Assembly: GCA_019009955.1 (NCBI GenBank)
Contig: CM032229.1
Location: forward strand, 3,662,501 to 3,726,500
Length of the DNA: 64,000 nt
Direction: 5' to 3'
DNA from: Riptortus pedestris
Taxonomy: Eukaryota; Arthropoda; Insecta; Hemiptera; Alydidae
Shown here: in pieces, positions 36,785 through 51,375 of the stretch
Numbering within the stretch: position 1 is the first letter of the stretch
Layout: the number at the start of each line of letters is the position of its first letter
Notes under the pieces: model-generated
Database searches by the model: none
The model's input: the letters and a program-made list of their open reading frames with translations, nothing else
What the model was told of the DNA's origin: nothing
Position numbers and translations under genes: made by a program

Positions 36785-39700
36785 ATTATATTATATCTGC
36801 TAATAGCTGAAATTGTTGGACCATGGGGGGAGGGGGTTGTAGTGGGGAGACCCTCCTGAATCTTTATAGATAATTAGAACATATATTATCACTCTTTAAA
36901 AAATCCTCCTCCTCTCTTAGAGATTATTTTGTCCAACTTTTCAAAGAATTTATGTGAGAGTTTTGAGTCGACAACTGATTTTAAGACCACCCTTCAAGTA
37001 GATGATCCATTCTTCATGGGCATTGTCTCATATCATATCAGTTAAGTATATTTGAGAAAAAAACATTCTTTATGAGACAGCACTCTGCTTTATATATTTT
37101 CATAGTAAATAATTTGTAATGTGCAGGAAATTATTTGTTTTTAATAATAAGTTTGTTCCCTGCATAATATGATGTGTCTTTCACTTCTTATTTTATATGA
37201 ATTTTGTGACCTTACGAAAAACAACAAGAAAAAGAACTGCTGTGAACTTTAAGCTGGATTATGACTAAACAATTGAGCAAGTTGTGGGTTTTTGTTAAAC
37301 ATTACTGTGCTGGGGGCAACTATAATGACAATTTACAAGCCCCAAGGACTCTTATTATCAATGATTGGTAGCCCTCACCTAATAAAAGTTTCGGTTTTTT
37401 AATCTTGTATTTTATTGATTTCCTTTTTTTTTTTTTTTTTTCAGATTAGTACCCTTCCTATTCTGCGTATTGAAGACGCACATGGGCCTCCTCCTCTTAA
37501 TGAAGACGAAGAGTGTTCTGCGAGGCAAATAGTCAGGCACGTTTGTGTTGCATTGAAACGATATTTTGAAGCGCACCTCTATATTAGGTCAGAACAAATC
37601 AAAAGAGCACATTTCCGTGATAGTTCCGACCCGTCAGAGCTGGCTACCACACTCCCAAGCTATAAGGTCAGATGAGAAGTCTTTATATCATTCCGTCCAT
37701 AATTTTTAAACTGTTAATATGTATATAATGTAGTATAATATAATAAAATATTTTCATTTATTTAACAAACTCAATTCATTTGTTATAATAATATACACAA
37801 CAATTTACAAGAGGAACAGTCCAATCGAGTGAGAAGTCCATTATAGTAATCCTTTTTTTTATATGCTATCATTCTCATTAAAATGATTTTAAGCTCCTTA
37901 TTAAAGTTGAATATTTATGGGATTGGAAGGTGTAAAATGTTAGTTCCTAGAGTATGAACCTAATAACAAACTTAAACAATATTATTTTCATTCACAATAA
38001 ATTCCATTAAGCTGCAGTACATTTCTTGCAAGTTTTTTTTTTTCTTACCTGGTTTAAAGAGACTGCATTTGAGTCAATAAATTTGAGAAGTTTAAGAAGT
38101 GAAATTTAGTTTTCATTGTGGAATAATATATATTTTTTTAACTGTATCAAAGACTATTGAAAAATGGTAGTCAGTTGTCAGCAAGTCTAGTGAATATCCC
38201 GTAAAACTTCTATTTTCGGATTACATATTTTTTATGCCGCTAACAGATGAACATGGATGATTATTGTCATTAGGCGCTTTTGTTTTCAATGTTTCATGAA
38301 ATTTGACTATTTCTGAACAGCATGAGATTAGTTTTCTCCTATTTTTTAAAAAAAGGAAAATATTAGAAAACAATGTTTTTAAAGTTTTCTACTGATCTGA
38401 TGTGGGTTCCACTAAACTCTTTAATTAATTCATGAGATTCATTATCAACACTTGTATTGCCTGATTGAAAAATAGAGAATTCCCGATATATAGATTTTTT
38501 ATCCACACAACCACCATTAAAAGACATACAATGTAATTCGTTAAATGACTTCGGAACCATTGTGTCCATGCTTCATTTCATAAAGTACTTTTTTCTTTTG
38601 AGTTGCTGATTATAAAAAATCACAGATACTTGAATAGTTCACAATAAACTGAATGATATAAATAATAATGTGTAAATATCAACTTGATAGTCATATTGGA
38701 TTCTTATTTTAATAACACCACCAAAATAAATGAATCTGACATTTCATTCATTCCAACGCATCATGTAATATTATGTCTTTGTATAGCTAGGGAAATATTA
38801 TAGTCAGATGAAGTTTCCCTTATATCCATTACGCCTACACTAATTTTTATAATTTCAGATTAGCATATGTCATAAAATATAAGATTATTGACTTGAAACT
38901 TTTTGCAATTTATTCGCTATACGAGACAACTTACAGAAGATTCACTATAGGCCACTGTCTGAGAAATGTGTTTGTACTTTCAGGGACCAAGTTCTACTAG
39001 GTTTACGAATTTAAGACTCTCTTTAGGATCAGAAATTTACAAATGTTTATGCTTCTGTTTGATTTTTTACAGGCCTGTAAGAGTAGTCCAGAAGATATAA
39101 AAGAGCAAATTAATGTCCTCCTAGAGTATATGTCTTTCCGTGCCCAGTGGCCTCCAGTCGACAATTTACTAAGGCTTGGAGGTATAACTTTGCTTCTTCA
39201 AATAATAGCATTTGCATATGATTGGAATTATTCTGGAAGGTAAGTTCTACAAGTTCTTAAATTAATTTTTACAACTTTTGAGGACATAATCTTAACAATT
39301 AGTGTAAAGACAGTATTCTAATAAACAAGGAGTTTATAATACAGCATAGGATTGGAGATGGAACCCATTTTCTTCTGGATATAGTGATATGCTTTGTGAC
39401 CAGAGATGATCACATATACGAACTATGACTATAAATGGTCTCGTGTTGACCTGAATATAGTCTTCAGATATGTGAGCAGAGATTCTACAAAAAAGTCCAT
39501 TATTTAAGAGTACTATCATCTTAAATGATCAGTGATAAAAATCTTAATATAGAGTAATTAATAAAGATCTTAAATGATGATTTAATGATGGTTCAGTCCT
39601 GAAAGCTCGACTGGCTTCTACACTTCATCGATAGAATAGGAATCCTGGGCTTCACTTTCTGTGCCCAGTCAAGCTCTCTCACTAGCTCTACTATTCGATA

Positions 39701-40565
39701 AAGTCCAACATGCAAGGGGTGCATAAACCAAGCAGATTTCCCATGTGTTGGTATAACACGCATGTGATCTCGTCTCAATACATATTCTGTATTTATGAGT
39801 AAAAACCCGATTAGTAGAAGGGGGTACTGAAGGCAAAAGCAAGAAATTACAAATAACTCGCTTAATACTTGAGTTACGAAAAAATGCATAGAACAACAAT
39901 TGAAGAACATCAATAGTATAACAAGATTAATTCCATAACATTTTATGATCTGACTCATAATAAAGAAAATATATTGAATTTTCGAATTCCCCTCTAAACC
40001 ACACCGTTTCAGGTCCGATTTCTGTCAATGTGATCTTTAATGTTCACTAAAATGATTAAATATTCATTATCTTATAGATCAAATAAACATTTTCGAGTAA
40101 AGTTCAAAAAATCTTAATTGGTGACGTCTTCACATGATGGTTTTGCATGTATCTAATAAAGTAAAAGTTAAATGAAAATCACATTTCACCACTAGAGCAA
40201 GAACAGACTAGTGTGTGTGTGCGTGCGTGTATGTGTGTATATATGTTACTGTAAAACACCAAAGTGTGGCAAATGTCAGGACTGATCGGTAAATCCTAGG
40301 ATTTACCAAGAGCACTAGTTAAAGTTTGAAATTTAGATGAAATTCGAGCTTTTACCGCTTGGCAGTTGGTCAATCCCCGGATTTACCGTCTAGCTTGGTA
40401 AATGCCCAAAAAACATTAAATAAATCCTTCTAATTCTAGCTTTTACTGAGCCTCTTGGGAAATCCTAAGATTTACTGGCTAAAGTCCGATTTGAAAGACA
40501 AAATCAGACATTTACCAACGCTTCTGGTAAATCTTAGGATTTACCACACTCCGGGGTTTTACAGT

Positions 40566-40612
<47 letters not shown>

Positions 40613-41232
40613 TAGTGGACCCGACAGACGTTGTCCTGCATGATATTTCAAGTAATTAGGATATTAAATTTAATAATAATGTTTTTTAAAATAAAAGATA
40701 CTTTTAATAACTCAAAAAACAACTTTAGTTATGTGCACGTTTGCCTAAAAACAAATAGAAAATGTAATATCGCTAATTTTTTATTCTGGCCTCCGTTATA
40801 ACCCCCACTCCCATTCGAAACTAAAAAATTTAATATACATTATAATCATGGAAGAATTAATGCTAATTTACAAATAGAGTTTTGTTAAGTTTGGTTCAAT
40901 CGGTGGCCAATAAAATTGTTGGCTCCCACTTTAATTGTTTAGTGCATATTTTGTTTTTACTTTGTTATACAACAAAAGAGAATATAACTAAAATTACTCT
41001 AATTAACAAAATAAACAACATTTATTCTGTGCATATTTGCCGGAAAACCAATAGGAAACGAAATATCGCTATTTTTAATTTTAGGCCTCCCTTACAACCC
41101 CCACTCTTGCTCCATCTGCCAGGCTGATTTTTAAATCTAAACCATCCAGTGCGTCACCCAAACGTATAAAAAAAAAAAATTCAAATCGGTCCAGCCGTTT
41201 AGGAGGAGTTCAGTGACACACACGTATAGTAG

Positions 41233-41290
<58 letters not shown>

Positions 41291-41441
41291 GGTGTTTTGT
41301 TCTTTTCGGAGTTTTGGTCAATGTTGGTGAAATGAATCTTAGTTCTCACCAACATTGACCAAGTTTTCACCAACATTGACGAAAACTCCGAAAAGAACAA
41401 CACACCACATATAAATACAACCTGGTCGAAAACATCAGCGC

Positions 41442-41489
<48 letters not shown>

Positions 41490-44400
41490 GTGTGTGTGTG
41501 TGTGAGTTTGAGCAGCTTATTTTCATCATTTGTTAGGTTGGATTGATGGAGTTTGAGGAAATTTTTCAAAAATCATGTCATTTCCCTAAAGGGAAATCTG
41601 CTAAAGGACTTTATAGTGAAATGATTTTTTTGAGTTCCAGCACTGCCTACAATGTTATGATATATTTAAACTTTTTACTTTTTGGAGCTCGGCCTTTAGA
41701 AGGCATACCAACAATATGCCAAAGGGCCTTGTTATATTCAAGAATTTAATACCATAATATACTATGGAGATTCATAAATTGCAGGGGTGAGACAGTGCGC
41801 AGCGTACTGGATGTGATAAGAGTATGCTCAGTTATGCCAAGGGTTCAAATAGCTCTCTGCTCGATGGTAGACCTCCCTGATGAGAACAATATGATGGGCA
41901 TCAATGTTATACTTGGTGCTGCCGAGGGAGAAATTGTTTCTGATCCTGATGTACAGCGTGCTGCTCTACATGTCATCATTACTTGTGTCTGTGCTCCTAT
42001 CTACAGGGTAAATATACAAAGTCTATTATAAACATTCAATTACTTTATAAGAAATATATCTTTGGGTGGTAGGAGAGTTCTATGACTGTCTGTGACTTCA
42101 ATAATGGTTAGTCACATTATTCCTAATAAATCTCAATTGTGACAATAAATATCTATCTCATTCACTTTACTAAAGTACTGAATATATTTGGAGGTTCATT
42201 CCTCTACCCTTGGAGCTATTACTTAAAAAAAAAATATTTACTATAATAGTGACAAGTTAGATACAAAATAAAACACAAAATAACAAAATTAATAAAAAGT
42301 AAAAATACAGAAATATATAATAGCTCTGATCTGAAAAGCACAAGAATTAATAACTTCATAAAATAGTCAAGAAACATTAGTACAATAGATATCTATGTAA
42401 ACAAATAAAAGTTATTTAGAATAATGAATGTTTATGTTATGTTAAATGTTCCTTAGCCTTCCACTATTCGTATCCTATGATTATTGAGGTCATCTGGTAT
42501 TGGCCTTGTCCTCATATTTCTGGGGTAGGCACTATCAATTAAACTCACTTTCAAGTTAGTATCCAAAGAATGCCAAAGTGGTAAATGTGCTCATTTGGCG
42601 GATTTTTAATTATCTCTGTTTAGCCGAAATATTTGCTTTGGCTTATCTTTCAAACTATTTTTTATGGAATAAAACAATCTGATGAAGCACAAATATCACA
42701 CTGCTTTGGAGTTGTTTTCTTATTGTTCATCCTGATAATTAATAATATCAAGTTAACCATAATGACTATTTGTATTGTTTGTTATAGCAATTTCAAGTTT
42801 TGCCTAAGTTGTCAATCCAACATCCGTTGTAGTTCATTTAATAAATTACTCTCTTTCTCTACAATCACGCTTATTGTTAAAAATATTTGTCTATAAGCCA
42901 CAAATTTACAGAATAATAAACTCTATATTAAACAGTTTTGTGTTTAATAATATTAAAATTTGGTTGTAGCTAAGGCGAGGAATGAGGGAAATAGCTGAAT
43001 GCATGGTTGTTGGTGCAAGTGTTAATACAACATTGTATTGTTTAACTAACTGACTTCTAAAAATGATGGTCACGATTTTCTAACTCTTCTGATTAAGTGA
43101 AAAGTAATAAAAATCTGTGAATAAAACCTCTTCAAGCAATACTTCCAGGCATACACATCTAAACTTTAAAGAATTCATAATTAAGAAGTTCTTGTTTTAT
43201 AATTAACTAGCCAAGATAGGTACTCGGCATTGCTCACTAGGTACCTTCTTATTAAATCTTAATAATAGAAGTATAAATATATTTGCTAAGAATATATTTA
43301 TATTTACAGGCTCATTTATTTGTATCTTTTTTTCTAAACATCATGGGCCATATAGAAGTGTTATTAATAGGAGAAATATCTGTGTACACATCATTAGCAC
43401 TTTTACAGTCCCATCAGCCATCCTTTTAAATTATTTATTTATTTACGAGAATTAATCTAATTCACATTTCTGAAATAGCACTTAATTACTAAATCTTAAA
43501 TAACAAGTAAACATAAACGAATGTGAGGTGAGGAGGGTTGGGACAGAAGTGATCATAACTTTATCTGTGCGTTCCTCCTATTATACGGCTGACTCAACAT
43601 AATACAAAAAAAAGTGAATCTAAATGACATAATGAACTACTTTTGTTATATACACATTTACCGATAACAAATTATATATCGCAATTTCATTTCGGGTCTC
43701 TCTTATAACCCCCACTCCTGTTTGACTTTGTGAATATTAATAAAGCCTAAAAACTAAAGTGGGTTAAAGTTAATGCTTATATCAAGTTTCTGAACAAACT
43801 AACAGACACCAAAGCCAAAAATTATTGATATTTCAATTCCATGTGAAATGAAAAAGTATTGTGAAATTTTGAGAGAAAATATCAATGTGCTAACAGAGGA
43901 TACAATTTTATATATCTAGATATTTTCATGACCTAGGTTGGTGGTACAGTGGCTCGATATTCTTCTGGATCTTCAACTAAAAAGAGGACACATGCATCAT
44001 TGCGCAGCAGTGACGAAGTAATAGAAAAAGTCTGGGAATGTCTTCGTACCACTAATGGTATTATGGTATGTGACATTTACAATATACAATTATTACTCAT
44101 TGCTAAAGGAATTTTATTGTAAAGGATAAAATTACCTTGTATTTTTTCAAAATACTTAATCATTCTGAACAGATAATTTTAAATGTTCGGAAATTTAACA
44201 TGGTATAATATTTTACTCAAGTACTACTATTTTGTGCTAAGAAAGCACATTTCCATTATTCTTGTTTCATCTAATTCTAATTGTTCTTTACTATCTTATA
44301 TAACTCCATTTAATATTGTAGGTACTATTAAATTTAATTCAAGTGAAAATGCCGATAACTGATGCCGACTCTATCAGAGGTCTGGCTTGTGAAGCGCTTG

Positions 44401-47400
44401 CTGGCCTAGCTCGGAGCGAGACGGTTAGACAGATCATCGGCAAGCTGCCACTTTTTACAACAGGACTCTTGCAAAGTAATTATTTTTGCTTACTTTTATC
44501 TAAAATCACATCAACTTCTTCTACTGATACATATTTACAATCGGTGTTAATATTGTTTTAGACTTAATGAGGGATCCTATACTGCAAGATAGAAGGCAGG
44601 AGCATGTCGCTTTCCAGAAATATGCTCTAGAGCTTCTCGAGCGGGTCTCTGGCAAAAGGAAACCAAAGAACGAGCTCGAGCCATCATTATCGAACATCCA
44701 CAGAGTAAGTTGGTTATTAATATTATTTTCACTATTTGTATAGTGATATCCCTCTAAATATGTTACAAGTGTTAACTCCCTTAAAATGCCCTTTTATACT
44801 TCCTTGTACAAAGTAAAGGAAATATTGTAATCACAAAAAATTTTGGTTTTCAGATTTCAATGGAATTATCGGTTTTGTCATTTCCTAAACCAATTTTTAG
44901 GTTAGATTAGGTTTGAAGTATGTACATATTTGTGTACATTTCGCATAATTCAAAAATGGCTAAAAGATTTATATAGGGCATTTTTTGTTTAACATAAAAA
45001 TTTAGGTCCTATGCCATTTTTCGTCGTAATATATGTGTCTTTCTTATGAAATGAAGTGTCTTTCTTCTTTTTATTTATGTATGTAGGGAATTCATAAAAG
45101 TCTTGTCTGAGAGCTTAAAATGTTTGGTACGTGAAATTCACATATGTAGGACCTAAGTCCTTAGCTTGCATCTTTGTGTTGAGATGAATGTCCTAAAAAC
45201 TATTAGTAAATGGAGGATTGATCGAGCCAGCCTTATAACGGGATATCTTGAGGTAGAGAGGGCAAGGGCTGTATAAACTATGCCAAGCAGATTTCCCATA
45301 TGCTGGGCACATACTTATCTGACACAACCTATTATTATCTTGTCTATCCAACTGTTAATCTGCCTAAATCAGTACAATTTCTATTTTTATTAGCGCCTAT
45401 GTGTGTGTGCGTGTTTGTGTGGGGTGCGTGCGTGCGAAATTCAAGCCTTGTTCAAATATATATATCAACATACACAATAAATAAATTGTAAGTAATAAAA
45501 TTATATCTTACTTACAATATAATATATATCATGTTGATTTATACATAAAGCCATTTCATAGATAACACAATACAAATGAAAAAATTATCGCTGAGGTATT
45601 GTGATGTTTTATTAAATTCGATCTATTTTTCTTTTAGGCAAATGTTGTAGCTCAAACTCGAATCCAGTTCAATGATCGTGACCTCCTTCAGCTAATCCAG
45701 CAACACCTCCAGAGCCACGGGCTGACTGAGAGTGCTGAGATGCTTCAGCGGGAAGCAGGCCTCCCTGCGATCAAACCTCCTCAACCGCAGATGGGCATGT
45801 TCCTTTCTCCGTACACCTACGAACAGCGCATTGTCACACCAACTAGGGTACACCACTGTCACTTATTCATTTTATTTTTCTCTATATTATTCTATCATTA
45901 TGCTCAATGGAATGAATTAGTTCAAATATCCAATTCTGGTCTTTATTTGTCACACGAGTAATTAATTCTAATTATTTAGTCTCTCTGATTAGCACGGATT
46001 AGCTCAAACCTTAAAATGCTACTGTTAAAAAAAATTATTAAATTATAATAAAAATGTATTAAGCTTAATTACATGAACTTGCTTCTTATGAATATCTGCC
46101 GATCAAGAGAAGGTCCTTTAGAACAAGAAAGGGAAAAAAATTATTCAGAAAGAGTATTCAACTTTATTCCTCAAGCCATTTAATACATTTCCTGCTTTGT
46201 AGAATCAATTGAATAATGTTTATCCATGGCAACATTCATTTTCTAGGAAAATAAGAATCAAAATTTCAAGATATTTTTACTTTCTTAGGATTCCAATCTC
46301 TTAGGGAAATCAACTATGAGGTTTTATTCACGACACAATTTTCTCAAAATGTTTTCAAATGCCCATTGACCCTATCTAGAACATAATGAAAACGAGGTTC
46401 GTTCAAAACTACACACACACACACACACACACACACATTCTGATATGGCTCTAGCGGTTATAATTTTTGTTTGACCGATACAAAACGATATTTAAGCATT
46501 TTATGAATAAAGAAAGGGCCGTTTGCTAACTGCTTATATCAGACCATGACTGGGGGAGCTGTGGAGAGAATTCTGCTTAGTTGGTGAATTACCTTTGAAG
46601 ATTAATTGCCGGCATTTGCATTTTCTTAAAGGAAATTTCTTCTTTACTAAGAAGCAATACTAATTCTGTCATTTTTATCAAAGTTTCTGAGCAAACCACA
46701 TTGGTTCCAGCAAAAATAGGACCATATCGATAAAACAAAAATTAAATATAGTCTGATCCGGTTAGGAAGTGGAAAATGCTAAAGAGAACTTTTTTATTGC
46801 ATTTAAGGCCTAATTTTACCTTAATTTTTTAACAGCAAATGTGGTTCACCCTGTATATTTTAGTGTAGCAGACACAATTTCTACTTTATCAGATCCAAAA
46901 TCAATATTTTAACCATTGTATGTAAAACAAATAGTCGGGTTCGTTAATGGCTAAAATCGGATCAGGAGTAAAAGGTTTTTGGATATGACGTCAAAATATC
47001 AAAATTGTAAGTATGTACGTTATTATGTATAGGATTGAAACATGTCATGTAACTAATTTTGTTGACAAACTAATGCTCTGCCATTGTTATCCTAAACATT
47101 TTTGTCTAACTAAAATCAATTGAGTTATTTGTTTTAGCAGATTTTTTCTTAAGGGGAATACTTTTTTCATGGGTTGTACTCATGTCAAGTTTTTTGAAAA
47201 ATTTCCAGCTGTAATTGGAAACATCTCCGTTATTATATGTGTCTGATCAAAAAGGGGATGGAACAAATTTTATTCTTATCTATGGTACCAATGTTGTTAT
47301 ATACAGTTTTTCTCTATCTTGAATATTAACTGAGATTTTTGCATTTTTTATTTTCAGTCGTCAGTAAAAAGCCCAGTCATTGCACTTTAACAATAAGCAT

Positions 47401-47955
47401 CATTTCAGCTTTCTTAACAGCTCACAGCCAACTGGAGCTTAAGACTTGTTGGCAGAGAGTTTTACTTAGGGAAAGATAACAGTAAATGAGCAGTTACATT
47501 ATCTGCTTAGTTCATGCAACCCTTGCGTGATGAGACTTTCATTTTCTGTATTGAGTGAATTTGCACAAGTTATGTGAAAGCAGTTGTATCAAGAGGGGTG
47601 TTCATGCAACGTGTTGCGCTCTCAGCATGCTGTCTGAAGTTCGAGGAAACACATCTACTGCTACACCTACCTGATTGTGTTATAATAGGGTAATGCTTGG
47701 TATACTAAGGTTATCCTTGCTTTTCTTATCGGTATTTTTCTTGAAATAACAATCCCTTTAAATAAAAACAAAATATTGAGAGAATACTTAGATTACAGAA
47801 TGATGGGAACAAAGCAACATAAATATTAATGAAAAAACCAAGGGCCAAATTTGAACCCAACAACTAAATTGAGTTACTATACATCTTGTTATAACAAAAA
47901 AAGTACGTCATGCAGGGGCTGCGTAAACTAAGCAGATTTCCCTCACGAAGTTTAA

Positions 47956-48023
<68 letters not shown>

Positions 48024-51000
48024 TAAACTCTCTCTGTACATTGATTATATTCGCGAAATTTCACTATAACTTTTCGTTTCACATGTCATAGACACCATAT
48101 CTGCATTTTGTTTCTTTCGTGTATGTTTGTTTGTTTGTTTGTTTGTTTGTTACCTTTTCACGCAAAAACGGCTGAACCGAATTTTATGAAACTTCGTATG
48201 TATATTACTACTAACCCAACTTTAGACTTTAGGCTATATTAATTTTCTCTGAGGCGAACAGGAGTGGGGGTTATAAGGGAAGCCTGAAATTAAAAATAGC
48301 GATATTTCGTTTTCTATTGGTTTTTCGGCACATATGCACATAACAAAAGTTGTTTATTTTAGCAGATTTCCCTTAAGGGAAATCAGCTATTGAGGTCGTA
48401 CTCATGACGCGAGTTTCGAAAAATTTCTTCAAATGTCCATCGATCCTACCCAGGAGATGACGAAAATAAGGTCCGTTCAAAATTATATATATATATCTAT
48501 ATATATATATATCTAGATATATATATATATATAGATATATATATTTGTCTGTTAACGCTCTAGCGGTCGCAATTTTTGTTTGATCTTTACCATACTCGGA
48601 ATTTAATAGTTTTATGTAAAAAGGAAGATCAAGTTCGTTAATGGATAAAATCGGACCAGTGGGAGGGGGGGTTTAGAGGGGTTTAGAGGGGGGGGATTTT
48701 CGAAAATTCGAAATATCTCCGTTTACCATACGTCGGATCCAACAAAACATTGCATAGAACAATTCTTATTGCAAATTAAATTTACTATAAATATTGTTAT
48801 ATACATTTATTCTGTATCTTTAATATTAACCGAGATATTTGGATTTATATTGTGAGTGTGCTCGGGGGTTTCCGCCGAGCGCACTAGCGCTAGTGTGACC
48901 GGTTCACTAACTATTCGTCCTCGTGAGAATAGGTTATTACTAGGCAGATTTCTCTATTGTAAAACTTCACGTGGGAAATCTGCTTAGTTTACGCAGCCCC
49001 TGCGTGACGGACTTTTTGTTATTTAGAGTAACTTTTGTAATGTGCTCTTTTGTCGTATACCGAAGTATAAAATGAGTTATACGCTATAAATTTCAGCGGG
49101 GAGTCAACAATATTATTTGCAAAAAGACTCAACCGAACTAAATAAAACTCGGTATGTGTATTAGCAGTGAGGCCTTCATTATAATAAGCCATACCAACAT
49201 TTCTATGGACGGGCAGGAGTAGGGGTTATAAGGGAAGCCAGAAATTAAAAATAGCGATATTTCGTTTCCAATTGGTTTTTCCGCAAATATAAACATAACA
49301 AAAGTTGTTTATTTTGTTATTTGGAGTAACTTTTGTTATATACACTTTTGTCGTATACCTAAGTATAAATGAGTTATACGTTAAAACTTTAGCGGGAGCC
49401 AACAATTTTATTGGGCACTAACGGCTGAACCGAACTTAACAAAGCTCGGTATGTCAATTAGCATTAATTCTTCCATGATTATAAGTTATACTAAAATTTT
49501 TATGTTCGAACGGGAGGGGGGTTAAAAGGGAGGCCAAATTATAAATACCAAAAATTATAAATACCAAAATACCAAATTATAAACGAGATATACGCTAAAA
49601 CCTATAGCGGAAGTGAACAATTTTATTTGGGACAAAAGACCCAACCGAAATAAATAAAACTCGGTATGTGTATTAGCACTAACGCTTTCATTATTACGAG
49701 CCATACCAACATTTCTAGGGACGGGCAGGAGTGGGGGTTATAAGGGAAGCTAGAAAGTAAAAATAGCAATATTTCGTTTCCTATTCGTTTTTCGGGAAAT
49801 ATGAACATAACAAAAGTTGTTTATTTTGTTATTTAGAGTAACTTTTATTTTATACACTTTTTTCGCACGAAAGACTTAACGGAACTAAATGAAACTCGGT
49901 ATGTTTATTAGCACTAACACCTTCCTTATAATGAGCCATACCAACATTTCAGGGGACGGGCAGGAGTGGGGGTTTTAAGAGAGGCCTGAATTTAAAAATA
50001 GCTGTATTTTGTTTTCAATTGGGGTTTCTTTTATGCACATGACAAAAGTAGTTTATTTTTCTATATAAAGTAACTTTTGTTATATTCACTTTTGTCGTAT
50101 AGAAAAGTATAAACGAAAAATACACTAAAATCTAAAGCGAGAGCCAACAATTTTGTTGGGCACTAACGAATGAAGCGAACTTAGCAAAACTCGGTGTGTG
50201 AATTAGCATTAATTCTTCCATGATTATAAGCTATATTAAAAATTTTAGGTTAAGAGGGGAGTGGGGATTATAAGAGTGGCTGAAATAAAAAACTCGCTTT
50301 TTTTATTTTCTATTTGTTTTTCGGCAAACATGCACATAACAAAAGTTGTTTACTTTGTTATTTAGAGTAACTTTTGTGTACATTCACTTTTGTCGTAAAA
50401 TGAAGTAAACACAGGATATACGCTAAACGGGAGTCAATAATTATGTTAGTACTTATTTAATGGTTTTTAATAAATGAATATTATGACAAATGATGTTATG
50501 TTTTCATCTTATATGATAGTTCAAAGTATGATTCGGATTAGTGAGGTTATAAATTTTCGTCGTCCCCTCCTCATTTATTTATTTTACCTAGAAATTAACT
50601 TTGTAATTTATTTCCAATAGAAATATGAACTATAAGAGCATTTCCATTATTTAATTTGTATAATGTAACTTGATGTTATTGAAACAAATATGTGCTATCA
50701 TAATAATTAAACGTTAATGGTAATGTCATTATGACAAAAAATATGCGTTTAAACTCGATATGATATGATATTTTCAGGGTACCACTATTAATTAGTTCCA
50801 TCCGGTAGATAAATTATTAAAATAATGTTTTGAATCAATAATTTAAGTAGAAGAATTTTGAGAGTCTCATGCGGGAACGGAAGATGAATGGAGCCTTACT
50901 AGATAATTGAGTTTACTAATTTCCCGTCTGGCATTACTGAAAGTAGTTTCCCGTGTGATTCGCTATTACAAATATAATCTTACGTGCAAAAACTTTGCCT

Positions 51001-51339
51001 TATATTATATGAGCTCGGATTGGCTTTTGAAAGGAAATATGTTCATTATAGATGATATTTAATTGTAATAAATGCTACCCATGATTATGGTTTGAATCAT
51101 TGAAAAAAGGTGAGTCAAAAAGTGTAGAGGGATAGATTAGGAACACATTTTCATTTATTCTTCAAAACTAAAATTTCTATTATATCAATCCCCTGAAGTT
51201 ACACTTCAGGGTTGGCTATTTCGGAAAACCATTACGTCTTGGATGGAAGTGTAATTGTATACATTGAAGTCTTGCTATCAAAATACCATCTTTAGTAAGT
51301 CAACAATGATTTCCCGGGCATCGCCGGGTACCTTAGCTA

Positions 51340-51375
<36 letters not shown>

